From: Phocoena phocoena
Lineage: Eukaryota > Chordata > Mammalia > Artiodactyla > Phocoenidae
Length of the DNA stretch: 64,000 nucleotides
Reading direction: 5' to 3'
NCBI RefSeq assembly: GCF_963924675.1
Contig: NC_089234.1
Location: 59,004,909-59,068,908 of the forward strand
Below, piece by piece: positions 1 through 11,317 of the stretch (positions are counted from its first letter, which is position 1; each line of letters opens with the position of its first letter). The translations under genes were made by a program, and so were the position numbers. The notes below the pieces were generated by a model. The model searched no databases. It was not told the DNA's origin and saw nothing but the letters and a program-made list of their open reading frames with translations.

Positions 1-445
1 TTGACCTGCAATTTTCTTTTTTGTGTGGTGTCTTTGCCTGGTTTTGGTATCAGGATGATGCTGGTCTCATAGATTGAGTTTAGAACCATGCTTTTCCTTT
101 CAATTTTTTGGAATAGTTTGAGAAAGATGGGTGTTAACTGTTCTGTAAATGTTTGGTAGAATTCACCTGAGAAGCTCTCTGGTCCTGGACTTTTATTTGT
201 TAGGCGTTTTTGGATTACTGATTCAATACTATTACTGGTAATCAGTCTGCTCATATTTTCTATTTCTTCCTGATTCAGTCTTGGGCGATTGTATGTTTCT
301 AGGAATTTATCCATTTCTTCTAGGTTGTCCAATTTTTTGGCATATAATTGTTCATAGTAATCTCTTATGATCCTTTGTATTTCTGGGTGTCAATTGTAAC
401 TTCTCCTCTTTCATTTCTGATTTTATTTATTTGGGCCCTCTCTGT
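1..445 (-). mobile_element. L1 LINE fragment (ORF2 region), antisense
   Basis: The + strand reads as the reverse complement of the L1 ORF2 reverse-transcriptase region, with the recognisable run TCTTTGCCTGGTTTTGGTAT near 30 followed by the usual downstream L1 text. It is truncated by the window edge and has no open frame, so it is a dead copy. It ends near 445, where a differently oriented L1 3' end begins. Confidence 0.85.
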
Positions 446-600
446 CTTAGAGCTTTAGTTTTGCAAGATGAAGAGGTTCTGGAGATCTGTTGCACAACAA
501 AGTGAATATACTTAACACTACTGAACTGTACACTTAAAAAGAATTAAGATGGTAAACTCTAGGTTATGTGTTTTTTTTTACCACAATTAAAAAAAAAACC
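446..600 (+). mobile_element. Old L1 3' end fragment
   Basis: The text around 475-600 (TTCTGGAGATCTGTTGCACA, then ACTGAACTGTACACTTAAAA and an A-rich tail) is the 3' UTR of mammalian L1M-type elements. The same family ends the larger copy at 2830-3664. It is short, diverged and non-coding. Confidence 0.7.
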
Positions 601-712
601 TGTTAACATTAAACATTCTGAACACTGACCATAAATGCAGTAAAAACTTAGAGAACAGAGGCACTGAAATTAGAGATTTCCTGGACCTGAACAAATCTTA
701 AAAGATGGGTCA

Positions 713-1042
713 GGGCTTCCGTGGAGGCACAGTGGTTGGGGATCCACCTGCCAATGCGGGGGCACTGGTTCGAGCCCTGGTCTGGGAGGATCCCACATGC
801 CGCGGAGCAACTAAGCCCGTGTGCCACAACTACTGAGCCCACGTGCCACAACTGCTGAGCCCACGCGCCTAGAGCCCGTGCTCCGCAACGAGAAGCCACC
901 GCAATGAGAAGCCCACGCACCTCAAGGAAGAGTAGCCCCCACTCACTGCAACTAGAGAAAAGCCCACACACAGCAACGAAGACCCAACGCAACCAAAAAA
1001 ATAAATAAAATTAAATTTTTTTTAAAAAGTAAAAAAAAAAAA
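713..1042 (+). mobile_element. CHR-type tRNA-derived SINE
   Basis: The element runs from a GGCTTCC-like head to an A-rich tail. Between them are the typical phrases CCACCTGCCAATGCGGGGG, a B-box-like GGTTCGAGCC and the repeated ACAACTACTGAGCCCACG. It is flanked by a clear 12-base target-site duplication, AAAGATGGGTCA, at 701-712 and 1043-1054. Part of the right half has expanded by internal repetition. The antisense 114-residue open frame across it is not a gene. Confidence 0.95.
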
Positions 1043-1054
1043 AAAGATGGGTCA

Positions 1055-2829
1055 TATTAGGATTGGTAGAGAGCAGGAAAAAAGAAGTTCTAAGCAAGAG
1101 TCATGGAAAAAGACAGGAGCTTGAATAAACATGGTACATATTGTGGAGAGTAAACTGTATGTGTTTAACTGTGTGTGTATGTATATGCACGTGTACATAA
1201 GCTGTGAGAAATCTTGCCCAATTAAGGAGCGTTTACATTGAAGAGTAGTGAGAACCAAGTACAGATAGGCAGGGTAAAGTCAGATTAAAAAAGGTCTTAA
1301 AAGCCAGATAGAAGTCTATACTTGATACCACAGACTCTAGAAAGGCACTGTAAGTTCTTAACAAGGATGTATATAAGATTTTTAGTAAAGCTGAAAATTC
1401 CCACCAGTCTCAATCAAGATAAATGAAGCAAAGAGATTAACTTGGATTTTGTCTGGGCTTGGGCTGGAAGGAATGGGGAAATGATAAACCTGCAGGGTTG
1501 GGTGAAGAGTGGGAGTGAGAACTGAAATAAGAGGATACCAGAGGGGAAGTGAGACTACAAGTAAGAAACTTGGACTTGGACTCGTACAGCTGTCTTTGTT
1601 CCTATTGGTTAGGAGCTTCTGTTTTTCCAAACTTGTAGAGTCATATGTCTTGCTTTAGAAAGAGCTTTAGAAAGTTCCTTTAAAGGGCTGTACCACGAAA
1701 TCCATATTTGAAGGCCAAAACAATAGTTTCATGGATTGGAGTGAGAAGACTGAAGGCAGAGTCCCACTTTCCAATCCCAGAGGCACCTGTCAAGAACAAA
1801 GGCCATATCCCCAAGCATGAGCTGAGAGCTTCCTCCTGAGGAAGGGGGTGACTGCCCATGGAGGGCTGTGGTTTCAGAGTCAGAGAATGGAGCTCCATTC
1901 CCAGCTTAGTCGCTGACTCCACCTTTGCACCCTCTGTAGGCCTATGTTTTCTCTTTTGTGGAATGCAGAAGGATGTTCTTTCCACCTGCTTTCATGGAAG
2001 AAAGAAGCAGCTGAAAGAAAAAGAATTTATATCAGGCAGCTTTAAGCAAAGGGGTGAGGCCTGGGCTGACGCAAAGCTCAGGACATATGAGGACACGGGG
2101 GCCAGGTTTGACACACCATGCCCTTGACATCAGAAGTCTATGGAGAGGACGTTAGTATTAAACAATATAAACAAATGTTGCTCCAGGGAGTCTGGGTTCT
2201 GGGAATATGAACAGGGAATCATGACCAAAATTCCAGTTCCCCTCCAAGTTCCCCTCAAGGAGTCATGAGGCTCATGAGGAGGTGAATCACCACACCCAGA
2301 ATTTGTCTTGAAGACCTAAACCACCAAATATGAGCCTCAGCAAAGGAAGGGGCTCAGGGAAGTTTTGATTCAGATAGCTTGGGGGCGGGGGAGATATAAG
2401 CTGTTCCCTTAGGTCCTGGTAAGACCAAGAAATAGTTTTGCTCAAGGCACTGGATGTTTTTGTAGTTCTTGAGGTCAGTGGCAGGTCAAAGTCATAAAGT
2501 TGGTCCCACGGAGCCAGCACAGTTGTCTCTCATCTAGAAGACCACATGGAAAAAAGAGCTCAGATGATTGTGGGACCTAAAGAAATTGAAATTGTATTCT
2601 TCCTGAAGTCTGTGTTACTTCCCAGTCCAACTCTCCATGAGCAAAAGGCAGAGAGATGGGCAGCAGCTTGTCAGAACCTGGAAGAGAGGTCAAAGGGCAC
2701 AGGGACAAAGAAGTGTGTTGGCTGGAAATACCAATTCTCAGAGCCAGGCAGGCTCATGGGGTCCCCAGGGCGCAGAATAGACCTTGGGAATCTGGAACAC
2801 TTGGACCTGTGGAGTGCTATGTTCAAAAG
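1055..2829. other. Intergenic, no gene seen
   Basis: This stretch is unassigned intergenic sequence. It has only short open frames on both strands, without codon bias or recognisable domains. I see no RNA gene, simple repeat or clear interspersed repeat. Very old, unrecognised repeat remnants are possible. Confidence 0.6.
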
Positions 2830-3664
2830 GGATCTCACATACCACTTCACATCCATTAGGATGGCTTTTATCAAAAAAGTGGAAAACGACACGTGTTGGT
2901 GAGGATGAGGAGAAATTAGAACCCTTGCGCATTGCTGGTAGGAATGTAAAATGGTACAGCCACTGTGGAAAACCGTTTGGCAGGTCCTCAAAAAGTTAAA
3001 CATAGAACTACCATATGATCGAGCAATTCTACTCCTAGTTATATACCCCAAAAAATTGAAAGCAGGGACTGAAACAACTACGTGTACATCCGTGTTCGTG
3101 GTGGCATTATTCACTGTAGCCAAAAGGTGAAGCAACACAGCTGTCCATTGACAGATGAAGGAATGAACCAAATGTAGCATAGACATACAATGGAATATTT
3201 TTCAACCTTAAAAATGAATGAAATTCTGGCACATGCTACAATATGGATGAACCTTGACAACACTGTTTAGTGAAATAAGCCAGACACAAAAGGCTACATA
3301 TTGTATGACTCTACTTATATGAGGTACCTAGAATAGGCAAATTCATACAGATAGAAAGTAGAGTAGAGGTTACCAGGGGTTATGGGGAATTATTGTTTAA
3401 TGGATACAGAGTTTCTGTTCGGAATGATGAAAAAGTTCTGGAAATGAACAGTGGTGATGGTTGCACGAAAAAGTGAATGTACTTAATGCCACTGAATTGT
3501 ACACTTAAAAACGGTTAACACGTCCGTTCTCTACGTGTGTCTCTATATAGCTGATTCACTTCATTGTACAACAGAAACTAACACAACATTGTAAAGCAGT
3601 TATACTTCAATTTAAAAAATGGTTAAAATGGTAAATTTTATATTGTAATATGTGTATTTTACAA
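2830..3664 (+). mobile_element. L1 LINE 3' portion (end of ORF2 and 3' UTR), interrupted
   Basis: The text CCATTAGGATGGCTTTTATC, then TGCTGGTAGGAATGTAAAAT and CTACCATATGA, is the C-terminal end of L1 ORF2 followed by its 3' UTR. Stops break the frame, so it is inactive. Its 3' UTR is split by a younger insert at about 3519-3611, and the element resumes with TGGTTAAAATGGTAAATTTT. Confidence 0.9.
3519..3611 (+). mobile_element. Short L1 3'-end insertion nested in the older L1
   Basis: The sequence GCTGATTCACTTCATTGTAC through AAAGCAGTTATACTTCAA is the 3' end common in younger cetartiodactyl L1s. It interrupts the older L1 3' UTR. The near-repeated host text TTAAAAACGGTTAA (3505-3518) and TTAAAAAATGGTTAA (3612-3626) looks like a target-site duplication. 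Confidence 0.75.
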
Positions 3665-3969
3665 AAATATGATTGCAAAAAAGGGGAGCCCCATGACATA
3701 GGGATTGACAAGGCACTGAGAATAAGACTCAGAGAAACAGGACATGAAAAGGTGGCAGCACAGATATTCAGAGTCTTGAGCTGAGATGGGGATAGGGACT
3801 GGGACAGAGACAAAGAAACCTGTCCGTGAAGGAAATGGGTAAAGTGTGGGAGTCCGAGATGAAAGACAGAGAAGTTGACCAGAATGGAGCCCTGTTAGGG
3901 GGTAGAGTTGAGTATGGAGAAAGAAATGGGGATTGGTAGGTCTGTTTTTTTTCCTTTTTTTTTCAATTT

Positions 3970-4060
3970 TCATTTTTAAATTTATTTTAGCATCTTTATT
4001 GAAGTATAATTGCTTTACAACGGTGTGTTAGTTTCTGCTGTATAACAAAGTGGATCTGAT
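3970..4060 (-). mobile_element. L1 3' end fragment, antisense
   Basis: The text TATTGAAGTATAATTGCTTT followed by ACAACGGTGTGTTAGTTTCT is the reverse complement of the artiodactyl/cetacean L1 3' end, the same family as the nested insert at 3519-3611. It is non-coding and heavily 5' truncated. Confidence 0.8.
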
Positions 4061-4416
4061 TTTTAAAATGAGTCTTAAGTCTGGGTCTTTCTTTGGCAGG
4101 CATGTGGGTTTCCACATTTAACCCCCACAGAGCTTGCGGTGGTTGCTCGTGGGACCTTCATCCACTCTGCAGGGGTCAGCTGGCAGTTGCCCTCTGAGGC
4201 TTCCTGTCTCCTTATAGAGCTGACAGACACCACAGTGAGTCAGTCCTACCAAGGCTTGACTCATTTTTGACCCAGTTTTGGTGATCAAACACAATACTCT
4301 GGAATTTGGCACTACAGCTCAAAAGGTATGGTGGGAACATGGTTGCAGGACCCAGGCTCCTAGCTGCTCCCTGCTGCCATCCCATTTCTTGGTAAAGGTT
4401 GAAGTGAACTGCATTT

Positions 4417-4650
4417 TTAAAAAAATATTTGTTTATTTATTTATTTGGCTGTGCCGAGTGTTAGTTGTGGCACACGGGATCTTCACTGCCGAGTAAGGGA
4501 TATTCCTTGCAGCATGAGGGCTCTTTTTAGTTGCAGCATGTGGGCTCTTAGTTGTGGCATGTGGGATCTAGTTCCCTGACCAGGGATTGAACCTGGGTCC
4601 CCTGCAAAGGGAGCATAGAGTCTTACCCACTGGACCACCAGGGAAGCCCC
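4417..4650 (-). mobile_element. CHR-type tRNA-derived SINE, antisense
   Basis: A poly-T/A+T tail (complement of the poly-A) is followed by GGCTGTGCCGAGTG, GTTGTGGCATGTGGGATC and the inverted head CCACCAGGGAAGCCCC. The 12-base direct repeats TGAACTGCATTT at 4405-4416 and 4651-4662 are the target-site duplication. Confidence 0.95.
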
Positions 4651-4671
4651 TGAACTGCATTTAAGGTCACA

Positions 4672-5165
4672 AAGACTTGGGTTTAAATTCTGTCTTGCCT
4701 CTTACCAGCTGTGTGGCCTTGAGCAAGTTACTTAACCTCCAGAAGCCATGGTTTCTTCACTTGTAAAATGGGGCTACAGAGCTCCATAGCCTTGTGGTGG
4801 GTACTGAGTAAGATAATATATGAAGAGCTTTTTAGCACTTTGCTTATCACAGAGAAATTGTCCAGTAAGTTAACGTAATTATAATTATCAGCACTACTAT
4901 TAAAACCCTGAGATCTTTGATTATCTAGGATCAATTTGCCACAAAGGCAATGGAGACCTGTATGTGGAGCTTCAGTAACCCAGACATCTGCAGCCCTAGA
5001 TTTAGAACAGGAAGACCTGAATTTCATCTGGGTTCCCTGATTTACTAGCTGTGTGACCTTGGGCATTTTTCAGAGTCTCAGTTTTCTCATTTGTAAAATA
5101 GGGATGATTACATAGAGTTGTAAATATAAAATTAAATAATATGTGTAAAAGCTCTAGGTAAAAAC
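4672..5165 (+). repeat. Two adjacent MIR-type remnants
   Basis: Both segments contain the MIR core phrases: AGCTGTGTGGCCTTGAGCAA with TTACTTAACCTC near 4709-4740, and AGCTGTGTGACCTTGGGCAT with CTCATTTGTAAAATAGGGAT near 5048-5105. These are ancient tRNA-derived SINEs shared by all mammals. The boundaries are approximate. Confidence 0.7.
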
Positions 5166-5797
5166 CAAAAGAGCACAGATGTATAATATTATAATAAACT
5201 CAGGATCAGAAACAAGGATGTGTCTGGGCCAAGGTTAGGGTCAAGATGGGAATCAAGGTCAAGACTGGCACCGGGGATGTAAAAACAACTGTGATCAAGA
5301 TCACTGTTGGAACTGGGTCAAAGCAAAGTTTTGGGATGGGGTAGGGAAGGAGTCATGAGCAGGGTCACAGTAGGCGGTTAAGTGGAATTTTTGATTTAGG
5401 TTAGGAATCCATGTCGGATGGTGTGCATAGTCTGAGCCCTAAGGGCTATAGCAGTGCCGTGCAGTGACTCAGAGGTGGCTGTACTGTCTGGGGATAAGGC
5501 TCTAATCCAGAGATCTTGGTTTGGGGGAAAATAGAATGTGAGATTTACTGTAGAAGTGTAGGCCTTTAGGGAGACAGTTCAATTGAAGTAGTTCAGGCAC
5601 CTCATTACCTTCGTCATTCTCCTCCCAAGCTGGCAGGTAGCTACATCGCATTAAGTATCAGCCTATCTCCAGGTGCATCTTGCACAGCACTGGTCCTCAC
5701 AGTTCTGATCATCTCTCCTCCATCATCCATCCACCTATCAGCCATCATCCATCATCCATCCATCAGGGAAGCCCGAGAGGTTTTTAAGAAAGAGTTG
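5166..5797. other. Intergenic, low-complexity ATCC tract at its end
   Basis: There is no gene and no recognisable interspersed repeat. From about 5712 to 5765 there is an imperfect (ATCC)n tract (CATCATCCATCCACC and variants), which probably varies in length between individuals. Confidence 0.6.
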
Positions 5798-5798
5798 G

Positions 5799-6081
5799 GG
5801 TACTTCCCTGTTGGCACAGTGGATAAGAATCCATCTGCCAATGCAGGGGACACAGGTTTGAGCCCTGGTTCGGGAAGGTCCCACATGCTAAGGAGCAACT
5901 AAGCCCGTGTGCTACAACTACTGAAGCCCATGCGCCTAGAGCCCGTGCTCTGCAACAAGAGAAGCCACCACAATGAGAAGCCCGCTCACCCCAACGTAGA
6001 GTAGCCCCCGCTCACCACAGCTAGAGAAAGCCCGTGCACAGCAACGAAGACCCAACGCAGCCAAAAAAAAAAAAAAAAAGA
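5799..6081 (+). mobile_element. CHR-type tRNA-derived SINE
   Basis: The copy has the head ACTTCCCTGTTGGCACAGTG, a B-box region (GGTTTGAGCCCTGGTTCGGG), the repeated GAAGCCC body and a poly-A tail. The imperfect repeat AAGAAAGAGTTGG (5786-5798) / AAGAAAGAATTGG (about 6082-6094) is the likely target-site duplication. Confidence 0.93.
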
Positions 6082-6094
6082 AAGAAAGAATTGG

Positions 6095-8780
6095 ATGAGA
6101 AAGTTCTAAGGGTGGAAACCCATGCCGGGTGGCAGTGACTGCTTAAAATACAGGGAATTAGAGAAGGGCTCAGCAATGCTGCGGTTGCTGGAATGGCAGC
6201 TCCTACCCACGGCTCCCTGCTGCATGCTTCCTTATTTGAATGAGCCGTGACAGCCACCACTCCCACCAGGGTAAATCACAGGGAGGCCCCATGGGAAGTT
6301 TCAGAGCTGAGGCAGACCCAGCAGTCGCCTACACCAAACTGGTTCTGCAGCAAGAGTGACAAGCCAGAACCTGCTAACTGCAGGGTCCTCAGAATCAGAC
6401 TCTCCTCGTTCCCAGTAAGCAACCCTCCCCAGAGCCATGAGACAGCTGCTGTTCTGTGTGATCTTAGCCCAGCTAACCTGGCCTCTTGGTGCAAGGAGAG
6501 GTCCCAAGAGTGTGGGTGTGAGGAGCTGGTGGGGGAAGCCGAGAGCCCCCTCCCTTGGCACCTCTGGTCAAGCCAGCTTTCTGGGTAGTCATCCAATTCA
6601 GGCACCCAAAGTGCTGACTGGAGGCACTGTCATCCTGGTGCTGCATAGAGGAAGACAAGCCAGACCCTGGAGGGTAGAGGGCTGCACCTGGCTGAGATGC
6701 CCAGACAGGCCCACGGGTGACAGGCAGCATATTATGCCCAAGCCATCTTCAGCAGTGTTTGCAGAGCCTGTGCTATTTTAAGTTCCTTTGTCATCACTGC
6801 AAGCAAACTGGACAGAGGGAGTCTGATTAGAAGGGAAAGAACCGGTTTAACAGAGCTGGGGGTGTGGGGGCTGCTTCCCTGAGTTGGCATCACAGCCCCA
6901 GGCATAAGAGCTCCATGCTTCTGAGGCCCAGGACTGGGTTAGGATTCAGCACTGGCCTCAGAGTAACTTGTCTGACAAAAGAGGCAAAGAGGAAGACTGA
7001 GGTTCAGGGGTCAGTGTCTATAATTCCCATCATAGGAATAAACATGACAATAAAAATACCTTATTATATAAGTGCTTCATAGTATATGTTACCTTCATAG
7101 ACATGATCTCATTTGACCCTTACTGCAGTCCTATGAGGCAGGCAGGTATGATTTGTCCCACCTTAAATATAAGGAATCTAAGATTTGCCAAAGCAAGTGA
7201 CCTGCCCAAGGTCATAGTCTCAGGAAAGTGACAATGGCAGGGCCTGAATCAGTTGCAGAAGGGGGTTTGGGAACCTAGACCGGCACATCTAGAGGTCTTC
7301 GTAGGAAGAGGGGAGTTCAGAGAGAGAAGGGGAGCCTTGGCCTTCTGTTGGTGGCCCCAGGAAATGTGGGCCTTAGTGGACCAGTGGCTGAGGAATAGAC
7401 CCACCCCAGACTCTGTGGATGGTCTGGCACTACAGGGTGGTCACAACAGGCATCAGGGCAGCTTTGTCTTTTCTCTTAGCTGGTGGGTGTAAAGGGTTTT
7501 TCTCTTCCCCTTATGCCGCCCCCTGAATCAGCTGTCTGGCATCGCCCTAGCATGTCTTGGGCCCCACGCCCAGGCAGTGAGGAGGCACTGGCAGATTGCT
7601 CAGGGAATGCTGCTGTCTTAACTCAAGCCTATTCCCAGTTAAGACCCCCTTTCCAAACGGCAGCCCAATAATGGCCACATAGGGAGCTGCAACTTGTAGT
7701 CATAGGGTGAGTCTCCCTCACCCCTTGGACTTCCTGGCACAGGTGGCATTGGGAACATGCCTTTAGCTGTGGGCTGCAGCCCAGGATGGGATGCAGGGAC
7801 CAAATACATTTTATAGACTGGCTGCGCCAGGCTCCTAACCAGATCCCTGCTTGGGTTTCTGGTCACATCCAAATAGCTATGGAGGGTGTTGCTTTTGGAC
7901 AGAAAAGGGGAAAAGAGAGCCAAGACTCCAGCCTGAAGCTGCCTCAGCTGTTTCTGGGGCTCTGACTCAGAAGCTGCTTCTCAGGAATGTTGAGCACATG
8001 GGCCTCTGAGCCCTTGTTCAGGCACAGTGGAATGAACAGCTGGGGCGTGGGGGGGTGTTTCACCCTTCTCCCTCTCCTCTGAGGATGCCTTGTCCAGAGA
8101 AACCCCCCATGGGCCAGAGGGCTCAGCCTAGAAGGCCCTGGTCACTTCGTCCAGGAAGGAAACCTCCCCCGACCAGCTCAGCCCCCAGGGATCGACCAAT
8201 GACTGTCTGCAGCTACCAATTTGCATTTATCAAAATGCTGCATTGCGTGGGTGTCTACCTCTACCCCTCTCTCTAGTTATCTCCTCAGCTCTGTTGTAAC
8301 TTCCTTAAACTCATGCTTCTGGGTAAAATAATGTGCCCTGAATATACTACTCATCTGATAAATATACTGATTGACTGATAACCTGAGGACAAGGAAGAAG
8401 AAAAGAAAGAAGTAAAGAGAAAGCAGTGAGAAAGCCAGCAGTCTGGGTCGTATCCCAAAATATGGGGAATCTACTTCCCTTCGCAAGCAAAGCTCTCCTT
8501 GGAGAAAGGAAAGCAGAAAAGCTGTAGTGAGGTGGCCTGGCACTTCCTTGCCCCCAGACACCCTCAGATCTGCCAGGAGCCACTGGGAATCCTTCCACCT
8601 TGAGAGAGGAGGGGGCCCTGCAGTGATTCTCCAAATGTGGGCAAAGGTTGTTTCTCTGCTTCTTGCCTTTATTTAATTTCTTTAGAGCAAGAGATACCAC
8701 ATGGGATGATCCACAGTGAAATGAGACCCAAAGAAAACTAATCCTGGAACAGAAATCATGTCAGCAGCTTATTTTAGGTT
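6095..8780. other. Intergenic, no gene; one MIR-like remnant
   Basis: Open frames of up to about 118 codons occur on both strands (for example 6247-6605 and 8347-8700). They overlap one another, lack codon bias and match nothing I know, so I do not call them genes. Around 7085-7240 the phrases CTATGAGGCAGGCAGGTATG and CAAGGTCATAGTC suggest an old MIR remnant. Otherwise I see nothing. Confidence 0.6.
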
Positions 8781-8935
8781 TTAGGTTTAATTGTCTGCAT
8801 ATCTCCTTAGATCATAAGAGCTGGGAGGGCAGGAACAGAGTCCATCTTGTTCACCGAGCTAGTCCCAGAGTCTGGCACACTACATGGTACACAGCAGGCT
8901 CCACGGTAATCAATAGGGTGCTCCATACACAGTCC
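8781..8935 (+). repeat. L2-type 3' end remnant
   Basis: The phrases GAGGGCAGGAACAGAGTCCA-like and CTGGCACACTACATGGTACA resemble the 3' end of LINE L2, which usually ends in GGCACATAGTAGG-type text. It is old and degraded. Confidence 0.55.
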
Positions 8936-9196
8936 TTGATTTGGCTAATTCAGGGGCATCTGGAAATTACTGGTACTCTTCTTCTATCTAGCTGTCATCA
9001 GCAGCTTCTGTTCTGGAGCTAACTCATTCCAAGTGTGGGAATCTGATGATCTATTGGAAGAAAGTGAAGCCAGGGTCACTGATAGGCCATCTCTAGTGGC
9101 CTGGGTTTTAGGACAGACTTGGTGTTGGAAATGACTCCTGGGGTGGGGTCGGCTGAGTAATCCACAGCCTTGTTGGCTCTCTAAAACTGGGCCTAC

Positions 9197-9211
9197 TGCG
9201 GCCTCTAGTGG
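9197..9211 (-). promoter_or_regulatory. Possible CTCF motif (intergenic)
   Basis: The + strand TGCGGCCTCTAGTGG resembles the reverse complement of the CTCF core (consensus CCACTAGAGGGCGC-like), with one or two mismatches. It lies about 8.9 kb upstream of the CAMK2G start codon. A motif match alone is weak evidence of binding. Confidence 0.3.
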
Positions 9212-9943
9212 ACAAGCAAAATCACTGCCCTTTCTGGGTGGAGGTCCAGCTTCCCCACCTCTTTGCCCCCAGGATCACCAGGTTCTCCATCCTTGGACCC
9301 AGGGTCAAGAGCATACAAGATGGCACCACTAGCAAATTAATGGACCATATCAGAACCATAGACCAGCCATGCAACAGACCAATTCATTAAAAAACACCCA
9401 TTATGTACAGTACAGAGCACCCTGATAAAAGCATGAGGAGAGAGGAGAGGGAGATAAAACAAAAAGACAAGGCTTCTGCCCTTAAGAAACCTATGATCTA
9501 ACTACGAAGGCAAAATTAAAAATTTTTAAAAGCAAACATAGAGTCTGTCATCAGGTGCCAAACATTTCAAGAGCTGAGTGCAGAGGATCAGTGCAAACTC
9601 TCTTGCCTAAATTTTCTCCTCTGTAAAATGGGGATAATAAAATTCACCTTGCAGGGTTATATGAAGATTAAAATAAGGTGATGGGGAAGAGAAAATATGA
9701 CACTATTGTTGTTGTTACTCAAGTAAGTTCATCATAAAAAATTTAGAAAGCACATTTAAGGAAAAATGTTCACAGTAATACCACTATCAGAGATAAGTAC
9801 TATTAATCTAATGATGTGCATTCTTAAGCACGTTGAGCATGTCTGCAGAAGCAGGGGCATTCTGGGAGCGGTACGAAATCACAAGATAACATAGAATTAC
9901 AGAGGGTCTAGAAAGTTATACATTAGCATTCATACTTAATTCT
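9212..9943. other. Intergenic, no gene seen
   Basis: This is A+T-rich sequence with no convincing open frame. A MIR-like phrase (CCTCTGTAAAATGGGGATAA) lies near 9619-9640. Nothing else is recognisable. Confidence 0.55.
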
Positions 9944-10362
9944 TTTTTTTTTTAATATTTGTGGCTTCTTTTTTTTTTTTTGGCTGCCTTCGGTCTTCGT
10001 TTCTGTGCACGGGCTTTCTCTAGGAGCGGCGAGCAGGGGCTACTCTTCATTGCAGAGCGCGGGCTTCTCATTGTGGCGCTTCTCTTGTTGCGGAGCACAG
10101 GCTCTAGGCGCCCAGGCTTCAGTACTTGCAGCACGCGGGCTCAGTAGTTGCGGCACGCGGGCCCTAGAGCACATGGGCTTCAGTAGTTGCAGCACACAGG
10201 CTCAGTAGTTGTGGCTTGTGGGCTCTAGAGTGCAGGCTCAGTAGTTGTGGCACACGGGCTTAGTTGCTCTGCGACATGTAGGATCTTCCCAGACCAGAGA
10301 TCAAACCCATGTCCCCTGCATTGGCAGACAGATTCTTAACCACTGCACCACCAGGGAAGTCC
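9944..10362 (-). mobile_element. CHR-type tRNA-derived SINE, long antisense copy
   Basis: The poly-T tail, GGCTGCCTTCGGTCTTCG, and several repeats of GGCTCAGTAGTTG/GGCTTCAGTAGTTG precede the inverted head CACCACCAGGGAAGTCCC. The perfect 13-base duplication CATACTTAATTCT at 9931-9943 and 10363-10375 marks insertion. At about 419 bases it is longer than its relatives here because the CAGTAGTTGyGGC unit is internally repeated. Confidence 0.95.
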
Positions 10363-10439
10363 CATACTTAATTCTGAAGGAAACAAGAACATTTCAGCAA
10401 AGATGTGACCTACTTAAAATATTATTTCCTGCAGATCTT

Positions 10440-10695
10440 TGCATATATGTTGGGCTTAGCAGAGGGACCTTCCCTGACCACCCTGCATTAAATACCACCT
10501 CCAACCCTTTCCCTGCTTTAACTTTCCTCATAGCACTTAGCACTCACTGATGTATTAAATATTCATTTGTTTATAGTGTGTCCCGTTCACTAGAAGTAGG
10601 CTTCCTGAGGGCAGGGAAAGCATGTATTTCATCTACTGCTCCACCCCCAGCACTGAGACAGTGCCCTAAAAAGAGTAGGTGTTTAATATTTCATG
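10440..10695 (+). repeat. L2-type 3' end remnant
   Basis: The run CTTCCCTGACCACCC, then CATAGCACTTAGCAC, CTTCCTGAGGGCAGGGAAAG and AGTAGGTGTTTAATA follows the order of the LINE L2 3' end. It is ancient and non-coding. Confidence 0.65.
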
Positions 10696-10772
10696 AAAGG
10701 AAGGAAGGAAGGGAGAGAGGGAGGGAGGGAGGAAAGGGGAAAGAAAGAAAAAAAGAAAGAAGAAAGAAATGA
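10696..10772 (+). repeat. GGAA/GGGA/GAAA purine microsatellite
   Basis: This is a pure purine tract of GAAGGAAGG, GGGAGGGAGG and GAAAGAAA units. The 64-residue open frame ending here simply translates the repeat. Confidence 0.9.
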
Positions 10773-10929
10773 AGAGAAATATAAAATGTAGTTGGTAAAG
10801 TTAGGTCGGCTACTGCAGTAACTCTGGAGGGTGAGGTAGACCTAGTTTAGGATGGTGGGAGGGAAATGGAAAAGAAGAAATGGATACAAAGCTATTTAAA
10901 GGGAAAAATTTACTGGTGTCAGTTCCTGA

Positions 10930-11150
10930 TGATACACAGGATGATAATAATAAAAACTACCATTTATATAGCATCAGACATTGAGCCATTCACCAACATG
11001 TATTCTTATTAAATTATTATAACAACCCTACAGCAAAGTTATGACATCTTTATTTTCCTGATGAGGAACACAGAGCTCAGAGAGTTTAAGTAACTTGCCC
11101 AATGTCACGTAACTAGTAAGTGGCAGAATTCAAACTCAGCTCTGCCCCCT
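10930..11150 (+). repeat. MIR-type remnant
   Basis: The phrases CATTTATATAGCATCAGACA, GAGGAACACAGAGCTCAGAG and AAGTAACTTGCCCAATGTCA match the MIR/MIR3 pattern. It is an old SINE fossil. Confidence 0.65.
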
Positions 11151-11290
11151 AAGCCAGGTGAGGGATGAGTCAAAGTTGACTCCAAGATTCTGAACGTAGG
11201 TCATTAGCAAGATAGTCAAATCACTGTAGAGCTGAAAAAAACTGAAGAAACCTGGTCAAGGGTAGCAATGGAATAATTATTATCATTAAT

Positions 11291-11317
11291 ATTGGGTTGG
11301 CCAAAAAGTTCGTTTGG
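11291..11317 (+). mobile_element. Mariner-type terminal inverted repeat remnant
   Basis: The text TTGGGTTGGCCAAAAAGTTC followed by GTTTGG is the end of the mariner elements common in ruminants and some cetaceans. Only one end is present and no transposase follows. It runs directly into a SINE body at a GGGCTTTCTC junction. Confidence 0.8.

Noticed and set aside
1..445. L1 reverse-transcriptase similarity as a coding gene
   Set aside because: The copy is truncated and full of stops; a dead fragment.
713..1042. tRNA-like A and B boxes within the SINEs
   Set aside because: The CHR SINEs derive from a tRNA but are not tRNA genes; no cloverleaf with a proper anticodon arm is kept.
5712..5765. 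ATCC repeats considered as a CRISPR-like array
   Set aside because: A simple tetranucleotide microsatellite without spacers, in a mammalian genome.
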